NCBI RefSeq assembly: GCF_009604405.1
Contig: NZ_WEGK01000002.1
Span: forward strand, 1 to 64,000
Reading direction: 5' to 3'
Source of the DNA: Nocardia macrotermitis
GTDB taxonomy: Bacteria > Actinomycetota > Actinomycetes > Mycobacteriales > Mycobacteriaceae
DNA: 64,000 nt
Of this stretch, positions 45,707-56,506 are shown one piece after another; within the stretch, counting starts at the first letter, position 1, and the number at the start of each line of letters is the position of its first letter. The notes beneath the pieces were generated by a model that had not been told where the DNA came from, searched no databases, and saw nothing but the letters and a program-made list of their open reading frames with translations. A program made the position numbers and the translations under genes.

Positions 45707-45755
45707 GAGATAATCACGATACCGGGAAGCGGGTAGCTTGGAATAGGCTGAGCGA

Positions 45756-46247
45756 ATGACGAATCCCGGCGATTCCGACGAGTGGTGGAAGCAGTACGGC
45801 GGCGAGGGTGTGTCGTCGGAGTCGGGGGGCCAACCATCGGCACCGCCGCCTCCGCCGGCCTACAACGCGGCCCCGCAGTACCCGTCCACCCCGCCTCCGC
45901 AGCCCTATCCGAGCTATCCCCAGCAGCCGGTGCAGCCGATCGCGCAGCCCTACGCGGCCGCGCCCGGTTATCAGCCGTACGGCTATCCGCAGCCGCGCAG
46001 TTCCAACGGTATGGCCATCGCCTCGCTGGTCACCTCCCTCGCCGGGCTCGCGACCTGCGGTGTCACCTCGATCGTCGGGGTGATTCTGGGATTCATCGCG
46101 CTCGGTCAGATCCGCGAGCGTAATCAGGACGGCCGCGGGATGGCGCTGGCCGGAATCTGGATCGGGATCGGGATCATCGTCCTGGTCGTCGCGTACTTCG
46201 TCGTCGTGGTGGCCATCATCGGGAGTTCGTCGTCGAGTACTTATTGA
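45756..46247 (+). CDS. DUF4190 domain membrane protein
   Basis: 163 residues. The first 80 are proline-, tyrosine- and glutamine-rich and probably disordered in the cytoplasm (APPPPPAYNAAPQYPSTPPP). Two membrane helices follow: SNGMAIASLVTSLAGLATCG with TSIVGVILGFIALGQIRER, and GMALAGIWIGIGIIVLVVAY, the DUF4190 layout. Function is unknown; such proteins often anchor cell-envelope or division factors. Confidence 0.82.
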   Translation: MTNPGDSDEWWKQYGGEGVSSESGGQPSAPPPPPAYNAAPQYPSTPPPQPYPSYPQQPVQPIAQPYAAAPGYQPYGYPQPRSSNGMAIASLVTSLAGLATCGVTSIVGVILGFIALGQIRERNQDGRGMALAGIWIGIGIIVLVVAYFVVVVAIIGSSSSSTY

Positions 46248-46262
46248 GACTCGGGAGATGAC

Positions 46263-46294
46263 AAGGGGCGCATCCGTGATCGGATGCGCCCCTT
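46263..46294. terminator. Bidirectional terminator
   Basis: AAGGGGCGCATCC and GGATGCGCCCCTT form a 13-bp stem with a 6-nt loop between the convergent DUF4190 and RDD genes. Confidence 0.88.
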
Positions 46295-46315
46295 GGTATT
46301 TCGGTGTGGCGGGGG

Positions 46316-47092
46316 TCAGCCCTTGATCACCTGGGTGCCACCGGCGATCCGGTCGTGCCAGCCCTGTTTGATGGGCGACTGCTCGATGGTGACCATCATG
46401 ACGATGATGATGACCAACGCGGCGATGCCGCCGAGGCACCAGACCAGGTTGCAGATCGCGTAGATGTTGCGGATCAGCGCCTGCTGGAAGTCCGGCTTCG
46501 GTGCGCCGTTGGGGCCCAGCGTCCGCAGACCGAGGATCTTCTTCCCGAGCGTGAAGCCCTGCGTGGCTTCCATCACCGGGAAGTACAGCGCACCGACCAG
46601 GCCCAGGAGCAGCCCGCCGACCATCTGCGCGCCGAAGGAGAAGCCCAAGGTCATCTGGATGAGGAAGTAGAGCAGGTAGCCCGGGATGAGGACGATGATC
46701 ATGTCGATGACCCGCGCACCGATCCGAATGCCCAGCTCACCGGGCTGCGCCCCCGGCGGCAGACCCGGAATCCCCGGCATCCCGGGGAACCCCGGCGCGC
46801 CCGGCGCACCATACCCCGGCTGCCCGTAAGGCTGCTGCTGCTGCGCATAGGGATCCGACGGATACTGCTGCCCGCCGACCGGCTGCCCGTACGGTTGCTG
46901 CCCGTAGGGGTCCTGCGGTGCCCCCTGCGGATACTGCTGTCCCCCCTGTGGGTACGGTTGCTGGCCGTACGGCTGCTGCTGCCCGTAGTCCGGCTGACCC
47001 GCGTAGGGCTGCTGACCGGGCTGCGGATAAGGCTGACCGTACGGCTGGCCGCCCTGGGGGTATTGGTTGGGGTCGTACCCACCGCTCGTCAT
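46316..47092 (-). CDS. RDD family membrane protein with proline/glutamine-rich N-terminus
   Basis: 258 residues. About 115 residues of repeated PYGQQ-type sequence come first, then the RDD domain: [20 protein letters not shown] (with the R and D that name the family), [20 protein letters not shown] and GLRTLG, with three to four membrane helices to the end. The disordered head resembles that of the neighbouring DUF4190 protein, suggesting a shared envelope context. Function is unknown. Confidence 0.85.
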   Translation of the reverse strand: MTSGGYDPNQYPQGGQPYGQPYPQPGQQPYAGQPDYGQQQPYGQQPYPQGGQQYPQGAPQDPYGQQPYGQPVGGQQYPSDPYAQQQQPYGQPGYGAPGAPGFPGMPGIPGLPPGAQPGELGIRIGARVIDMIIVLIPGYLLYFLIQMTLGFSFGAQMVGGLLLGLVGALYFPVMEATQGFTLGKKILGLRTLGPNGAPKPDFQQALIRNIYAICNLVWCLGGIAALVIIIVMMVTIEQSPIKQGWHDRIAGGTQVIKG

Positions 47093-47142
47093 ATTTCGTG
47101 TAGTCCTCGTAGATGTGGTCGTGGCTTCGGACCCGGCGTACG

Positions 47143-48063
47143 TTACGGATTCCGGCTCGGTTCCACCACATCATTGGTCGCGAGTACCCACGGCGTGGTG
47201 GGCAGCAGTGCGGGCCGGAACTGTGCGAGCAACTCGTGCGGGCGATTTGCCCGATATCCCAGCGAGTCCGCGAGCAGCGCGAACACCTGTTGCGGTGATT
47301 CGCCCAGCGCCCGCCGATCGGCGAGCGTGACGGCTCCGTCACGTTTGGCCAGACGTTTGCCGTCACGATTGAGCACCAGCGGAACGTGTACGTACCGTGG
47401 CACATTCACGCCGAGCAACGTGGCCAGATACGCCTGCCGCGGCGTGGAGGGCAGCAGATCGTCGCCGCGCACCACCTGATCCACCCCCTGATCGGCGTCG
47501 TCGACCACGACCGCGAGGTTGTAGGCGGGGATGCCGTCGCCGCGCCGCAGCACGAAATCGTCCACCAGGCCCCGATAATGCCCGCGCAGCCCGTCGACGA
47601 TCTCGAATTCGCTTGTCTTCGAACGTAATCGCAACGCCGCCGGACGCCCCTGTGCGCGCCGCTCGGCACGTTCGGTCGCGGACAGCTCGCGGCAGGTGCC
47701 CGGATACGCGCCCATCGGCCCGTGCGGCGCCTGCGCGGCCTGCTGGATTTCCCTTCGGGTGCAATAACATTCGTAGGTCAGCCCGGCCGCGGTGAGCCCG
47801 TCGACCGCGGCGTGGTGCAGCGCGAGCCGCTCGGACTGGCGGGTGACCGGACCGTCCCAGTCCAGACCGAGCGCGGCCAGATCGGACAGTTGACGTTCCG
47901 CCGCCCCGGGGCGTACCCGATCCAGATCCTCGATCCGGATACCGAAGGCGCGTCCGGTGGTACGGGCGAACAACCAGGCGAGCAGTGCGGTGCGCAGATT
48001 GCCCAGATGCAGATCGCCCGAGGGGCTCGGGGCGAATCGGCCCGCGCCGGAATGTCCGTTCAT
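47143..48063 (-). CDS. gluQ: Glutamyl-Q tRNA(Asp) synthetase
   Basis: 306 residues, the short GluRS paralogue without anticodon-binding domain. GluQ-RS attaches glutamate to the queuosine of tRNA-Asp. The class I signatures are HLGN ([20 protein letters not shown]) and KRLAKRDG (KMSKS-like); the zinc region contains [10 protein letters not shown] and YPGTCREL. It follows DUF309 by 2 bp. Its presence implies that queuosine is made in this organism from the Tgt product. Confidence 0.92.
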   Translation of the reverse strand: MNGHSGAGRFAPSPSGDLHLGNLRTALLAWLFARTTGRAFGIRIEDLDRVRPGAAERQLSDLAALGLDWDGPVTRQSERLALHHAAVDGLTAAGLTYECYCTRREIQQAAQAPHGPMGAYPGTCRELSATERAERRAQGRPAALRLRSKTSEFEIVDGLRGHYRGLVDDFVLRRGDGIPAYNLAVVVDDADQGVDQVVRGDDLLPSTPRQAYLATLLGVNVPRYVHVPLVLNRDGKRLAKRDGAVTLADRRALGESPQQVFALLADSLGYRANRPHELLAQFRPALLPTTPWVLATNDVVEPSRNP

Positions 48064-48065
48064 GT

Positions 48066-48551
48066 TCAGCCCCGTAGACGAGGAATCAATTTTTCCTCGG
48101 GGATCTCGCGTCCGGCGGCCAGATCGGCCAATAGACGTTCGGCATGAGTGCGTAGACCTGCGCCGTCGAGCCGGTACGGCAACGGTTCCGCGTCCGCCAG
48201 CCGCCCGACGGCCCGTTCCAGCAGTGTCCTGGCCCCCTTCGGATTACCGCGCTGGATGTGCGTGAGTCCGACCGCGTATTGCGCCAGTCCCTGCCACAGC
48301 ATCCTTTCGGCGAACGGTCCGCTCTTCCAGGCGGCCTCCAGCACCTCGTGCGCGTTGAAGGCGAGACCGTCGTCGAGGAGTCGCTGGGCGTAGTCCAGCG
48401 TCTCGTCGGGCGCCAGCTCGAGATCCTCCGGAATCCGCTCCACACCAGGGGTGCCAGGAGGTAGCGGGCGTCCGAGGCGGTCGCGGGGGCGGGCATTGCG
48501 GGCATGTCCGGCATCGTCTCGATCGCGTTGCACCACGGCTCCATGATCCAC
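48066..48551 (-). CDS. DUF309 domain protein
   Basis: 161 residues. The core ETLDYAQRLLDDGLAFNAHE followed by VLEAAWKSG and LWQGLAQYAVGLTHIQRGNP is the DUF309 helical domain. The start at 48551 reads MDHGAVVQRDRDDAGHARNA and RPRDRLGRPLP, as in other actinobacterial members. It is upstream of gluQ with a 2-bp gap, so the two are an operon. Biochemical role is unknown. Confidence 0.85.
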   Translation of the reverse strand: MDHGAVVQRDRDDAGHARNARPRDRLGRPLPPGTPGVERIPEDLELAPDETLDYAQRLLDDGLAFNAHEVLEAAWKSGPFAERMLWQGLAQYAVGLTHIQRGNPKGARTLLERAVGRLADAEPLPYRLDGAGLRTHAERLLADLAAGREIPEEKLIPRLRG

Positions 48552-48653
48552 GGTGTGCGCGGCGGGTGTCGGTGCGGGCGGATCGGGGTACGGGAACTTC
48601 GGTCGAATTATGTACCTAATAATGTTTGCCCGACTCGAGAAATGTTAGCTGGC

Positions 48654-48659
48654 TATAAT
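48654..48659 (+). promoter_or_regulatory. Consensus -10 element TATAAT
   Basis: A perfect TATAAT on the plus strand with a TTGCCC hexamer about 21 bp upstream (48627-48632). Transcription would start near 48667 and give a leader of about 265 nt before the DUF397 gene. Confidence 0.5.
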
Positions 48660-48758
48660 TCTGCAAACACATTCGATGGTTCCGGTCTGGGCGGATATGC
48701 ATGATTGGATTCGAAAAGAGGACAGCGCAACATTGCGGAAACCTGCTAGTGTCTGAAC

Positions 48759-48842
48759 GGGGGTGAGGCCCCCGCAAGGTGCGGAAAGTGGACACGCACC
48801 ACGAGTCAAGCAGTACGCAGACTGCGCCCCGCGGGGCGCAGT
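48759..48842 (+). ncRNA. Structured leader RNA with three hairpins
   Basis: Three stems lie in 84 bp: GGGGG/CCCCC (48759-48773), GGTGCG/CGCACC (48778-48800) and a self-complementary ACTGCGCCCC-gc-GGGGCGCAGT-type stem (48821-48842), followed by a short TCTTTT run near 48855. It could be a cis-regulatory leader for the DUF397 gene or an independent small RNA. No known RNA family was recognised. Confidence 0.45.
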
Positions 48843-48933
48843 AACGGGGTTGCTGTCTTTTCGAGGGGATCCCGCTGCCGGAACGAATGAAGTCAGCTAA
48901 TTCTCAGCTCGAAGCGATGAAGGAGCAAGTGCC

Positions 48934-49143
48934 GTGAAGTTGGATACAACCGATGCCGTGTGGTTCAAGAGCAGACACAGTGGTCCGGATGGAAACTGTG
49001 TCGAGGTGGCGTTCCTGCGCGACGGCAATGTCGCGCTGCGGGACACCAAGGATCACGGCCGCGGTCCGATGCTGGGGTTCACTCCCGGCGAATGGGATTC
49101 GTTCGTCGCGGGGGTGACGAGTCGGCTGTCGGGGCGGGGCTGA
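48934..49143 (+). CDS. DUF397 domain protein
   Basis: 69 residues. The family motif is clear: VWFKSRHSGPDGNCVEVAFL, DGNVALRDTKDHGRGPMLGF, and TPGEWDSFVAGV. DUF397 proteins are small partners of XRE-type regulators in actinomycetes and behave in some cases like antitoxins or stress regulators. No XRE partner is next to it, which is unusual. The GTG start follows AAGGAGCAAGTGCC. A long structured leader precedes it. Confidence 0.9.
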   Translation: MKLDTTDAVWFKSRHSGPDGNCVEVAFLRDGNVALRDTKDHGRGPMLGFTPGEWDSFVAGVTSRLSGRG

Positions 49144-49208
49144 CCGGCCGATAGAAATCGACACATCGGGCCCCGGGCCGTGCGGCTCGGGGCCTTCGCG
49201 TGTGCGGA

Positions 49209-50849
49209 TCAGTCCCGGTTCTCGGGTTCGCGCACCCGGCTCCGCAGCACCGCGAGTTGCTCGCGCTCCCGGTTGCGGTCGGCTGCCTCCAGTTGTTCGG
49301 CCTCTACCTGCGGATCCGCCCGCAGGAAGCTGCCGAGGCCCGGTTTGCCGGAAAGGCCCAGCCGGTTCATCTTCTTCGGGATCGCCGCGCCCTGATACGT
49401 CAGCGGAATCGGATGTCCGTGCGCGTCGACCGGGCCCAGCGGCTGATGGATCTCGATGTACTCGCCGTGCGGCAGCCTGCGCACGATGCCGGTCTCGATC
49501 CCGTGCTCGAGAACCGCACGATCGCTGCGCTGCAACGCGATACACATCCGGTAGGCGAGCAGATAGGCCAGCGGCGGCGCGATCAGCAGACCGATGCGGA
49601 AGATCCAGGTGGTGGCGTTGAGCGAGATGTCGAATTTCAGGGCGATGACGTCGTTGACGCAGGCCAGGGTCAGGACCAGGTAGAACGTCAACGCCATCGC
49701 GCCGATCGCGGTGCGGACGGGGACGTCGCGGGGGCGTTGCAGCAGGTTGTGCGCCGCGCGATCGTGACTCAGGCGTTTCTCGATCCACGGATAGCTGATC
49801 AGCACGCCGAAGATCACCGCCATCATGACCGCGACCGCGACGGGCCCCGGCACGGTGTGCCCGAGCGGGTACATCTCCCAGGCCGGGAACAGCCGCAGGA
49901 ATCCGTCGGTCCACATCATGTAGAAGTCGGGCTGGGTGCCCGCCGAGACCTGAGATGGGTTGTAGGGCCCCATGTTCCAGATCGGATTGATCTGCAGGAC
50001 GCCGCCCATGAACGCGACGATGCCGAGGGTGAACATGAAGAACGCGCCCTGATCCGCGGCGAACACCGGCACGATGCGCGCGCCCACGACGTTGCGTTCG
50101 GTGCGCGCCGGGCCGGGGAACTGGGTGTGTTTCTGGTACCAGACCAGGGCGACGTGCGCGGCGATGAGCGCGAGCATGATGCCGGGTAGCAGCAGGACGT
50201 GCGCGATGTACAGGCGCGGGATGATGATCGTGCCGGGGAAGTCGCCGCCGAACATCAACCAGTGCAACCACGTTCCGATCACCGGGGTGCTCATGGTGAT
50301 GCCCGCGAACGCGGCGCGCAGGCCGGTGCCGGACAGCAGATCGTCGGGCAGCGAATAGCCGAAGAAGCCCTCGAACATGGCCAGGATCAACAGCACCGCA
50401 CCGATCACCCAGTTCGCCTCGCGCGGTTTGCGGAACGCGCCGGTGAAGAAGATGCGGCACAGGTGCACGATCATCGAAGCGGTGAAAAGCAGTGCGGCCC
50501 AATGGTGTACCTGTCGCACGAACAGCCCGCCGCGCACATCGAAGCTGATGTCCAGGGCCGATTCGTAGGCGCGTGACATCGAGACGCCGCGCAGTGGCTG
50601 GTACGAGCCGTTGTAGACGACCTCGGTCATCGATGGGTCGAAGAACAGCGTCAGATAGATGCCCGACAGCAGCAGGATGATGAAGCTGTAGAGCGCGATC
50701 TCGCCGAGCAGGAACGACCAGTGCGTCGGAAAGACCTTGTTGATGGAACGTTTCGCGAAACCGGCCGCCCGGTATCGCTGATCCGCCGAATCAGCCTGTC
50801 CGGCAAGCGTTCCGCTGCTGAGACCTGTGCGTACTGCCATGGCAGTCAC
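49209..50849 (-). CDS. qcrB: Cytochrome bc1 complex cytochrome b subunit, QcrB-type paralogue
   Basis: 546 residues, the actinobacterial QcrB length with the C-terminal extension. Motifs include [20 protein letters not shown] and [20 protein letters not shown] (heme histidines), [20 protein letters not shown] (Qo-site region) and WEMYPLG (PEWY-like position, here PAWEMYPL). Unlike the respiratory operon, qcrC, qcrA and ctaE are not adjacent: the neighbours are a DUF397 gene and an acyltransferase remnant. It is probably a second, orphan copy. It could vary quinol-site drug sensitivity or use other partners. Confidence 0.88.
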   Translation of the reverse strand: MTAMAVRTGLSSGTLAGQADSADQRYRAAGFAKRSINKVFPTHWSFLLGEIALYSFIILLLSGIYLTLFFDPSMTEVVYNGSYQPLRGVSMSRAYESALDISFDVRGGLFVRQVHHWAALLFTASMIVHLCRIFFTGAFRKPREANWVIGAVLLILAMFEGFFGYSLPDDLLSGTGLRAAFAGITMSTPVIGTWLHWLMFGGDFPGTIIIPRLYIAHVLLLPGIMLALIAAHVALVWYQKHTQFPGPARTERNVVGARIVPVFAADQGAFFMFTLGIVAFMGGVLQINPIWNMGPYNPSQVSAGTQPDFYMMWTDGFLRLFPAWEMYPLGHTVPGPVAVAVMMAVIFGVLISYPWIEKRLSHDRAAHNLLQRPRDVPVRTAIGAMALTFYLVLTLACVNDVIALKFDISLNATTWIFRIGLLIAPPLAYLLAYRMCIALQRSDRAVLEHGIETGIVRRLPHGEYIEIHQPLGPVDAHGHPIPLTYQGAAIPKKMNRLGLSGKPGLGSFLRADPQVEAEQLEAADRNREREQLAVLRSRVREPENRD

Positions 50850-50958
50850 CCCGCCCCGGGTGTGATGGATGGATCTTCTACTACGCAGCGTAGCACTTTC
50901 GAAGCCGCAGATCGATGGGGATTTTTCGACTCATACCACGGGTGGATATCGTCGTCGG

Positions 50959-52331
50959 GTGACTTCGCTGGCGCCGCAGGACGCGACGAGATATTGGTTG
51001 TCGCGTCGCGCGGTCAACGATCTGTTCCTGCTGTATTGCTTCGATGATGCCGGGGCTTCGTTCGAGTCGTTGCGGGAGGAGGTGCTCGCGCGGGCCGCCG
51101 GGATTCCGGATCTGGGTGTGCGGCTGCGGGAGTATCGCTTCGCGTATCCGCGGTGGGTTTCGTGTGATGCTGTGGCCTCGCAGATCACCGAGCCTGTGGT
51201 TGCCGGTTCCGTGTGGACGGATGTTGTTGCGGCACTGGAGAATCTGTTGTCCTGTGGTGTTCGCGCCGAGGAGTATCCGTGGCGGCTGCATCTGTTTCGC
51301 GGTGTTCGTGGTGCACCGGGTGGTGACGCGCCCGCGCTGGTTGCGGTGTTGCAGCTGTCGCATGCGTTGGCTGATGGGCGTCGTGCGGCCGATATCGCAC
51401 GGGCGCTGTGGAGCGATGTTCCTGTGTCCGAACCGAATTCGTCTGAGCGCGTGTCGGCATGTCGGGGTAGGTTGGCGCGTGCGGTTGTTCGCGGACCGCT
51501 TCTGGTGGAGACTGCGGCACTGCTGAAATTCCCGATTGCCATGGCTCGCACGGTGATTCGTGGACTGGCTGCCGAACGCGCCCGCCGCGAACTCGCAGAT
51601 CTGACAACGCGCGGCAAAATCCCCACGCCCGCAACAGATTTCCCACCGACCCGACTCAACCACCCACCCGCGCCGACCTCCCACGCCATCCGCATGTTGG
51701 TCCGCGACGACCTACGCGTCCCCGGCCACACGGTGACCGTGGTGGCGGCAACCGCGATAGCTGTGGCCCTCTCCCGTTACCTGTCCGAACACGGCGAACC
51801 GAATATCCGCCTCGGCGCACAGATCTCGATGGCCGTCCCCGCGCCGCCCAGCAGTTCGTCGCCCCGCAACAACTACGCAGACCTGGCCATCGAACTCCCT
51901 GTGCGAGAACCGAATCCACACATCCGAGCCGCCCGCATCTCCACCGCCCTGACCGCCCGCCGCACCCGAACCCTTCACCCCTGATGACCACCCGCAACGC
52001 GGTAACCGAGGTGATCCCCGCCCCCGTACTCCGCCGCGACATCGCCGCCTACCCCCTCGACCGCACCCCCGAAACCCTCCCCGCCCACACCGTGCTCTCC
52101 AGCGTCAACCGCGGCCCCGCCACCCTCACCTTCGCCACCGCCCCCGCCCGCTGGACCGCCGGCTTCCCCGCCCTCGGCACAGTAATGCACCTGACCCACG
52201 GCCTACACGGCCTCGGCCCCACAATCACCCTCTCCATCCACGCCGACCCCGCCGTCATCCCCGACATAGACACCTACGCCGACCTCCTGAACACGGCCCT
52301 CACCGAAACCGTGACAGCCCTGCTTACCTGA
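50959..52331 (+). pseudogene. WS/DGAT-like acyltransferase split by a frameshift
   Basis: Two overlapping ORFs make one family member. Part 1 (50959-51984) has the N-terminal domain with SHALADGRRAADI in the place of HHxxxDG (the first His is Ser) and a C-terminal domain start ending TALTARRTRTLHP. Part 2 (51984-52331) begins MTTRNAVTEVIPAPVLRRDI and carries the rest (VLSSVNRGPATLTFATAPAR; DADPAVIPDIDTYADLL-like end). One extra C before TGATG would fuse them as LHPLMTTRN. TGATG coupling could still allow two polypeptides. The start GTG 50959 has a TATCGT hexamer upstream and no ribosome binding site. Acyltransfer activity is doubtful. Confidence 0.7.
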
Positions 52332-52498
52332 CTCGTCTCACCCATCGTTCATGCGCCGGAAATGGCGGAGCGACGATGATGCGGTGTATCGAATCCCGGA
52401 TTCCGGTGGGCTCATTTCATTTCGAGGCGCGCAGAGCCAAACTTGCTCCAGCCTGCTCCAGGCTGTTCTGACGGTGCGTTTGTCGGTATCATATTTGT

Positions 52499-52750
52499 AT
52501 GACACATGCGATGACAGTCCGGCTGGACGAGGAGACGTTCCAACAGCTGACAGATCTGGAGGCGGCTTCGCCGTCGCGGTCTGCCGCAGTCGTTGCAGCA
52601 ATCCACGAGGCGTGGAATCGGCTGCAAGAAGAGAAGTTGCAGGCGGCCTACACGGCAGTCGTCGCCGAGTCGCCGAGTTACCCGTTCGAGAACGACGAGG
52701 AGCGCTCCGCGCTCCGGGCGCGCCGTAACGCTCGGCAGGCGACCGCGTGA
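52499..52750 (+). CDS. MazE-like (RHH) antitoxin
   Basis: 83 residues. The N-terminal ribbon-helix-helix is seen in AMTVRLDEETFQQLTDLEAA followed by SPSRSAAVVAAIHEAWNRLQ, and the acidic tail (ESPSYPFENDEERSALRARR) is the toxin-binding part. The toxin gene overlaps its stop (GTGA). The ATG at 52499 has a CATATT hexamer close upstream and no ribosome binding site, so a leaderless mRNA is possible. It should neutralise the MazF-like toxin and repress the pair. Confidence 0.85.
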   Translation: MTHAMTVRLDEETFQQLTDLEAASPSRSAAVVAAIHEAWNRLQEEKLQAAYTAVVAESPSYPFENDEERSALRARRNARQATA

Positions 52751-53067
52751 GCCCAACCGCTGCGCCTGTACGCGGCCAGGTCTATCGAGCGGACCTCGGC
52801 TATGGGCTCGAGCCTTGGCTCGTCGTCTCCAACAATGGTCGCAACCGAGTCACGGCCGATATCTTGGCTGTACGGCTGACGACCACGAAGCGGGAGCTGC
52901 CGACCTGGGTGGAACTCACACCGGCCGATCCGCTCAACGGATACGTCAACACCGACAACATCGAAACCTTGAGCAAGAACGAACTTGGTGAGTATCTCGG
53001 CACCTTGTCACCAGCATCTATCTTGGCAGTCAACCGAGCACTCGCCATCGCGCTCGGCCTGCCTTGA
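52747..53067 (+). CDS. MazF/PemK-type endoribonuclease toxin
   Basis: 106 residues. The MazF fold starts with VRGQVYRADLGYGLEPWLVV SNN-like sequence (Arg and the active-site region), then ADILAVRLTTTKRELPTWVE and GYVNTDNIETLSKNEL, the usual PemK/MazF order, and ends LAVNRALAIALGL. It should cleave single-stranded RNA at short motifs. It overlaps the antitoxin gene by 4 bp. Confidence 0.88.
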   Translation: MSPTAAPVRGQVYRADLGYGLEPWLVVSNNGRNRVTADILAVRLTTTKRELPTWVELTPADPLNGYVNTDNIETLSKNELGEYLGTLSPASILAVNRALAIALGLP

Positions 53068-53260
53068 CCCGACATCGGGTTACGAGGACCTCGCCGTCGC
53101 GTGCCGCTTCCAGAGGTGTCCCCCGAAGGTCCTGCGCTTCATTGACATCCGGCCCGGTGTCCGTCTCGTCGGAACCACGGGCCAGGTAGATCTCCTGGGG
53201 CTGATCGAGGCTAAGGATGATGACGGCGACCGTCTCGTCGCAGGATGAGCGATGAGATGC

Positions 53261-53854
53261 TCACGCCTTCTTCTTGGCGGCCGCCTTCTGTTCCTTCTTG
53301 AACGCTCGTACCTCGAGCAACGTCTCCCCGTCCACGATGTCCGCCGCCGAACGTCGCGAGTTGTGTTCCGAGTACGCCCCTGCGGCCTTCTCCCATCCGC
53401 TCGGCCGGACCTCGAGTTGTTTGCCGAGTAGTGCCAGGAAGATCCGTGCTTTCTGGTCGCCGTAGCCGGGGAGGTCCTTGAGGCGGCGCAGGACTTCCGT
53501 GCCGTTCGGATCGTCCTGGGTCCAGATTCGGTCGGTGTGGCCGTCGTAGTGTTCGATGACGTATCGGGCCAGGTCCTGGGCACGCCGGGCCATCGAGCGG
53601 CCGTAACGGTGAATTGCGGGTGGTGTGGCCGCCAATTCCTCGAACTCGGCGGGGTCGGCCTCGGCGATCTTGCGGATGTCGAATCCGCCCATTCGGTCGG
53701 CGAGTTTGCGCGGGCCCCGGAATGCGTGTTCGAGGGGGTATTGCTGATCCAACATCATCCCCAGGAGCAGCGCGAACGGGTCCGAGGACAGCAGCAGATC
53801 CGCTTCGGGTTCCTGCGCGAGACACAGCTGATGGGTGGCCATGACGTCGATCAT
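53261..53854 (-). CDS. HhH-GPD family DNA glycosylase-like protein
   Basis: 197 residues. The hairpin-helix-hairpin region is LRRLKDLPGYGDQKARIFLA, where LPGYGDQKA is the HhH motif and the helix contains the GPD-type lysine area. The N-terminal part ATHQLCLAQEPEADLLLSSD with LLLGMMLDQQYPLEHAFRGP resembles small actinobacterial HhH-GPD proteins of base-excision repair. The ATG at 53854 is preferred over the longer frame to 54001, which overlaps the divergent gene. The tail is lysine-rich. Confidence 0.82.
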   Translation of the reverse strand: MIDVMATHQLCLAQEPEADLLLSSDPFALLLGMMLDQQYPLEHAFRGPRKLADRMGGFDIRKIAEADPAEFEELAATPPAIHRYGRSMARRAQDLARYVIEHYDGHTDRIWTQDDPNGTEVLRRLKDLPGYGDQKARIFLALLGKQLEVRPSGWEKAAGAYSEHNSRRSAADIVDGETLLEVRAFKKEQKAAAKKKA

Positions 53855-53963
53855 CCCACTCCAGCGGGTGCTCGAGATCCCCGAGAAGGCTCCGGGCGGC
53901 TGCGGACGACGCCCCGCGAATCGAAACCGGCGAGTAGCCGGATGTGCCGCGTAGGCTCGGCGC

Positions 53964-54854
53964 ATGCCTGACACTCTGGTGATACCCCCCACAGTGGGCA
54001 CGGTGCCGAAAGACAGAACGGCAAGTTATATGGCGTCCACAGACAGCACCACACCCTCTGCCCGGCGACCGGATCGATTCGATCGGGAAGGGCACGATCA
54101 ACTCATCGATGTCCGTGATCTGCAGGCCGCGTTGCCCGGGATCGCGCGGCTGCGGTCCTGGGCCCACGAGGCGCTGGGGTTGCGGCCGGGCGAGAGCGCG
54201 GTCGACATCGGGTCCGGGACCGGGTCGGAGGTGCTCACCTTCGCCGAGGCCGTCGGTCCGCACGGCGAGGCCGTCGGTGTGGAACCCGATCCGAATCTGC
54301 TCGCCACCGCGGAACGTACTGCGGCACAGGCGGGTTCGGTCGCACGGTTCGTCACCGGGGACGCCTACGGGCTGCCGTTCGGGGCAGGATCGTTCGATGC
54401 GGCGCTGTGCGAGCGCGTGTTCCAGCATCTGACCGCGCCGGTGCGCGCGACCGCCGAGATCGCGCGGGTGCTGCGGCCCGGCGGGCGGGTCGTGGTGACC
54501 GACAGCGATTGGGGCACCGCGATCGTGCATCCGGGCGACCGGAAGGTGACGCACGAGGTGATCGAGACGCTGATCGGCAACACCACCAACCCGTTCGCCG
54601 GACGTCGCCTGCACGGACAGTTGCAGCAGGCGGGGCTGGTCGTCGACGAGGTCGGCTCGCACGCGCTGGTGCAGGACGCCGGGATCGGCGCGGGTGCGCT
54701 GGTCGCGCGGATCTCCGCGATGGCGGTGGCGCGCGGCGCGATCACCGAGCAGCAGCGCGAGCGGTTGCTGGCCGATCTCCAGGTGGGCGCGGAGTCCGGC
54801 GACATCCACCTGTCGGTGACCATGTTCGCGGTCCTGGCGCACAAACCCGCGTAA
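53964..54854 (+). CDS. SAM-dependent methyltransferase
   Basis: 296 residues. The class I motif AVDIGSGTGSEVLTFAEAVG binds S-adenosylmethionine, VGVEPDPNLLATAERTA is motif II, and DAYGLPFGAGSFDAALCERV with EIARVLRPGGRVVVTDSDWG completes the ubiE/menG-like fold. Substrate is unknown. The ATG at 53964 has a TAGGCT hexamer 6 bp upstream and may be leaderless; an ATG at 54030 is the alternative. A terminator hairpin follows the stop. Confidence 0.85.
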   Translation: MPDTLVIPPTVGTVPKDRTASYMASTDSTTPSARRPDRFDREGHDQLIDVRDLQAALPGIARLRSWAHEALGLRPGESAVDIGSGTGSEVLTFAEAVGPHGEAVGVEPDPNLLATAERTAAQAGSVARFVTGDAYGLPFGAGSFDAALCERVFQHLTAPVRATAEIARVLRPGGRVVVTDSDWGTAIVHPGDRKVTHEVIETLIGNTTNPFAGRRLHGQLQQAGLVVDEVGSHALVQDAGIGAGALVARISAMAVARGAITEQQRERLLADLQVGAESGDIHLSVTMFAVLAHKPA

Positions 54855-54875
54855 CCACAACACTTTTCGAACGAC

Positions 54876-54907
54876 GAACGGGCCGCCCGCTACAGGGCGG
54901 CCCGTTC
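54876..54907. terminator. Bidirectional terminator
   Basis: GAACGGGCCGCCC and GGGCGGCCCGTTC form a 13-bp stem with a 6-nt loop between the convergent methyltransferase and aminotransferase genes. Confidence 0.88.
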
Positions 54908-54938
54908 GCGTTCCGGACCTATCGGGCGCGCAACCGCT

Positions 54939-56228
<1,290 letters not shown>

Positions 56229-56363
56229 TCAACAGCCTTTCCAAGCAGCGTGGGGATTGTGTTCGGACGCGGCCCGCGCCGGGTCCAGCAATCCACGTTA
56301 CTAGGGATTATCACCCGAGGTGCGGCATATGCTGTGTCTGCGGCCTACGCTCCGCTGCGGCAT

Positions 56364-56389
56364 GTTCGCGGCCCCCGAAGGCCGCGAAC
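56364..56389 (-). terminator. Terminator hairpin after the SRP RNA
   Basis: GTTCGCGGCC and GGCCGCGAAC form a perfect 10-bp stem with a 6-nt loop, 17 bp past the RNA 3' end. No long U tract follows. Confidence 0.65.
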
Positions 56390-56405
56390 CAGAGCGGGGA
56401 GGTAA

Positions 56406-56493
56406 GGGGACCCCGCGCACCCGGCAGAGCCCGTTGACCCTTGCTGCCTTCCGGCCCTGGGGGAGTTCACAGGATGCGCGCCGCGCGGGATCC
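56406..56493 (-). ncRNA. ffs: SRP RNA (4.5S, small bacterial type)
   Basis: The minus strand contains the universal SRP domain IV tip, GGCCGGAAGGCAGCAAGGGT, closed by the flanking arms CTCCCCCAG and CAACGGGCTC. The 5' GGATCCC and 3' GGGGTCC ends pair, as do GCGCATCC and GGGTGCGC. Ends are placed from this pairing, so they may be off by a few bases. The RNA binds Ffh to target membrane proteins. Confidence 0.93.
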
Positions 56494-56500
56494 GTCGGCC

Positions 56501-56506
56501 AGTGTA
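56501..56506 (-). promoter_or_regulatory. -10 element of the SRP RNA gene
   Basis: The minus strand reads TACACT, seven bases before the predicted 5' end of the SRP RNA, the normal distance for a sigma-70-type promoter. Confidence 0.6.

Larger units (their letters stand above)
48552..48933. other. Intergenic region with a promoter and structured leader
   Basis: About 380 bp hold no ORF of interest but contain a consensus -10 element and three hairpins listed separately. The unusually AT-rich segment 48590-48680 differs in composition from the surroundings. Confidence 0.55.

Noticed and set aside
45707..45755. preQ1 riboswitch before yhhQ
   Set aside because: The 49-bp gap to the divergent gene is too short and shows no matching stem or A-rich tail.
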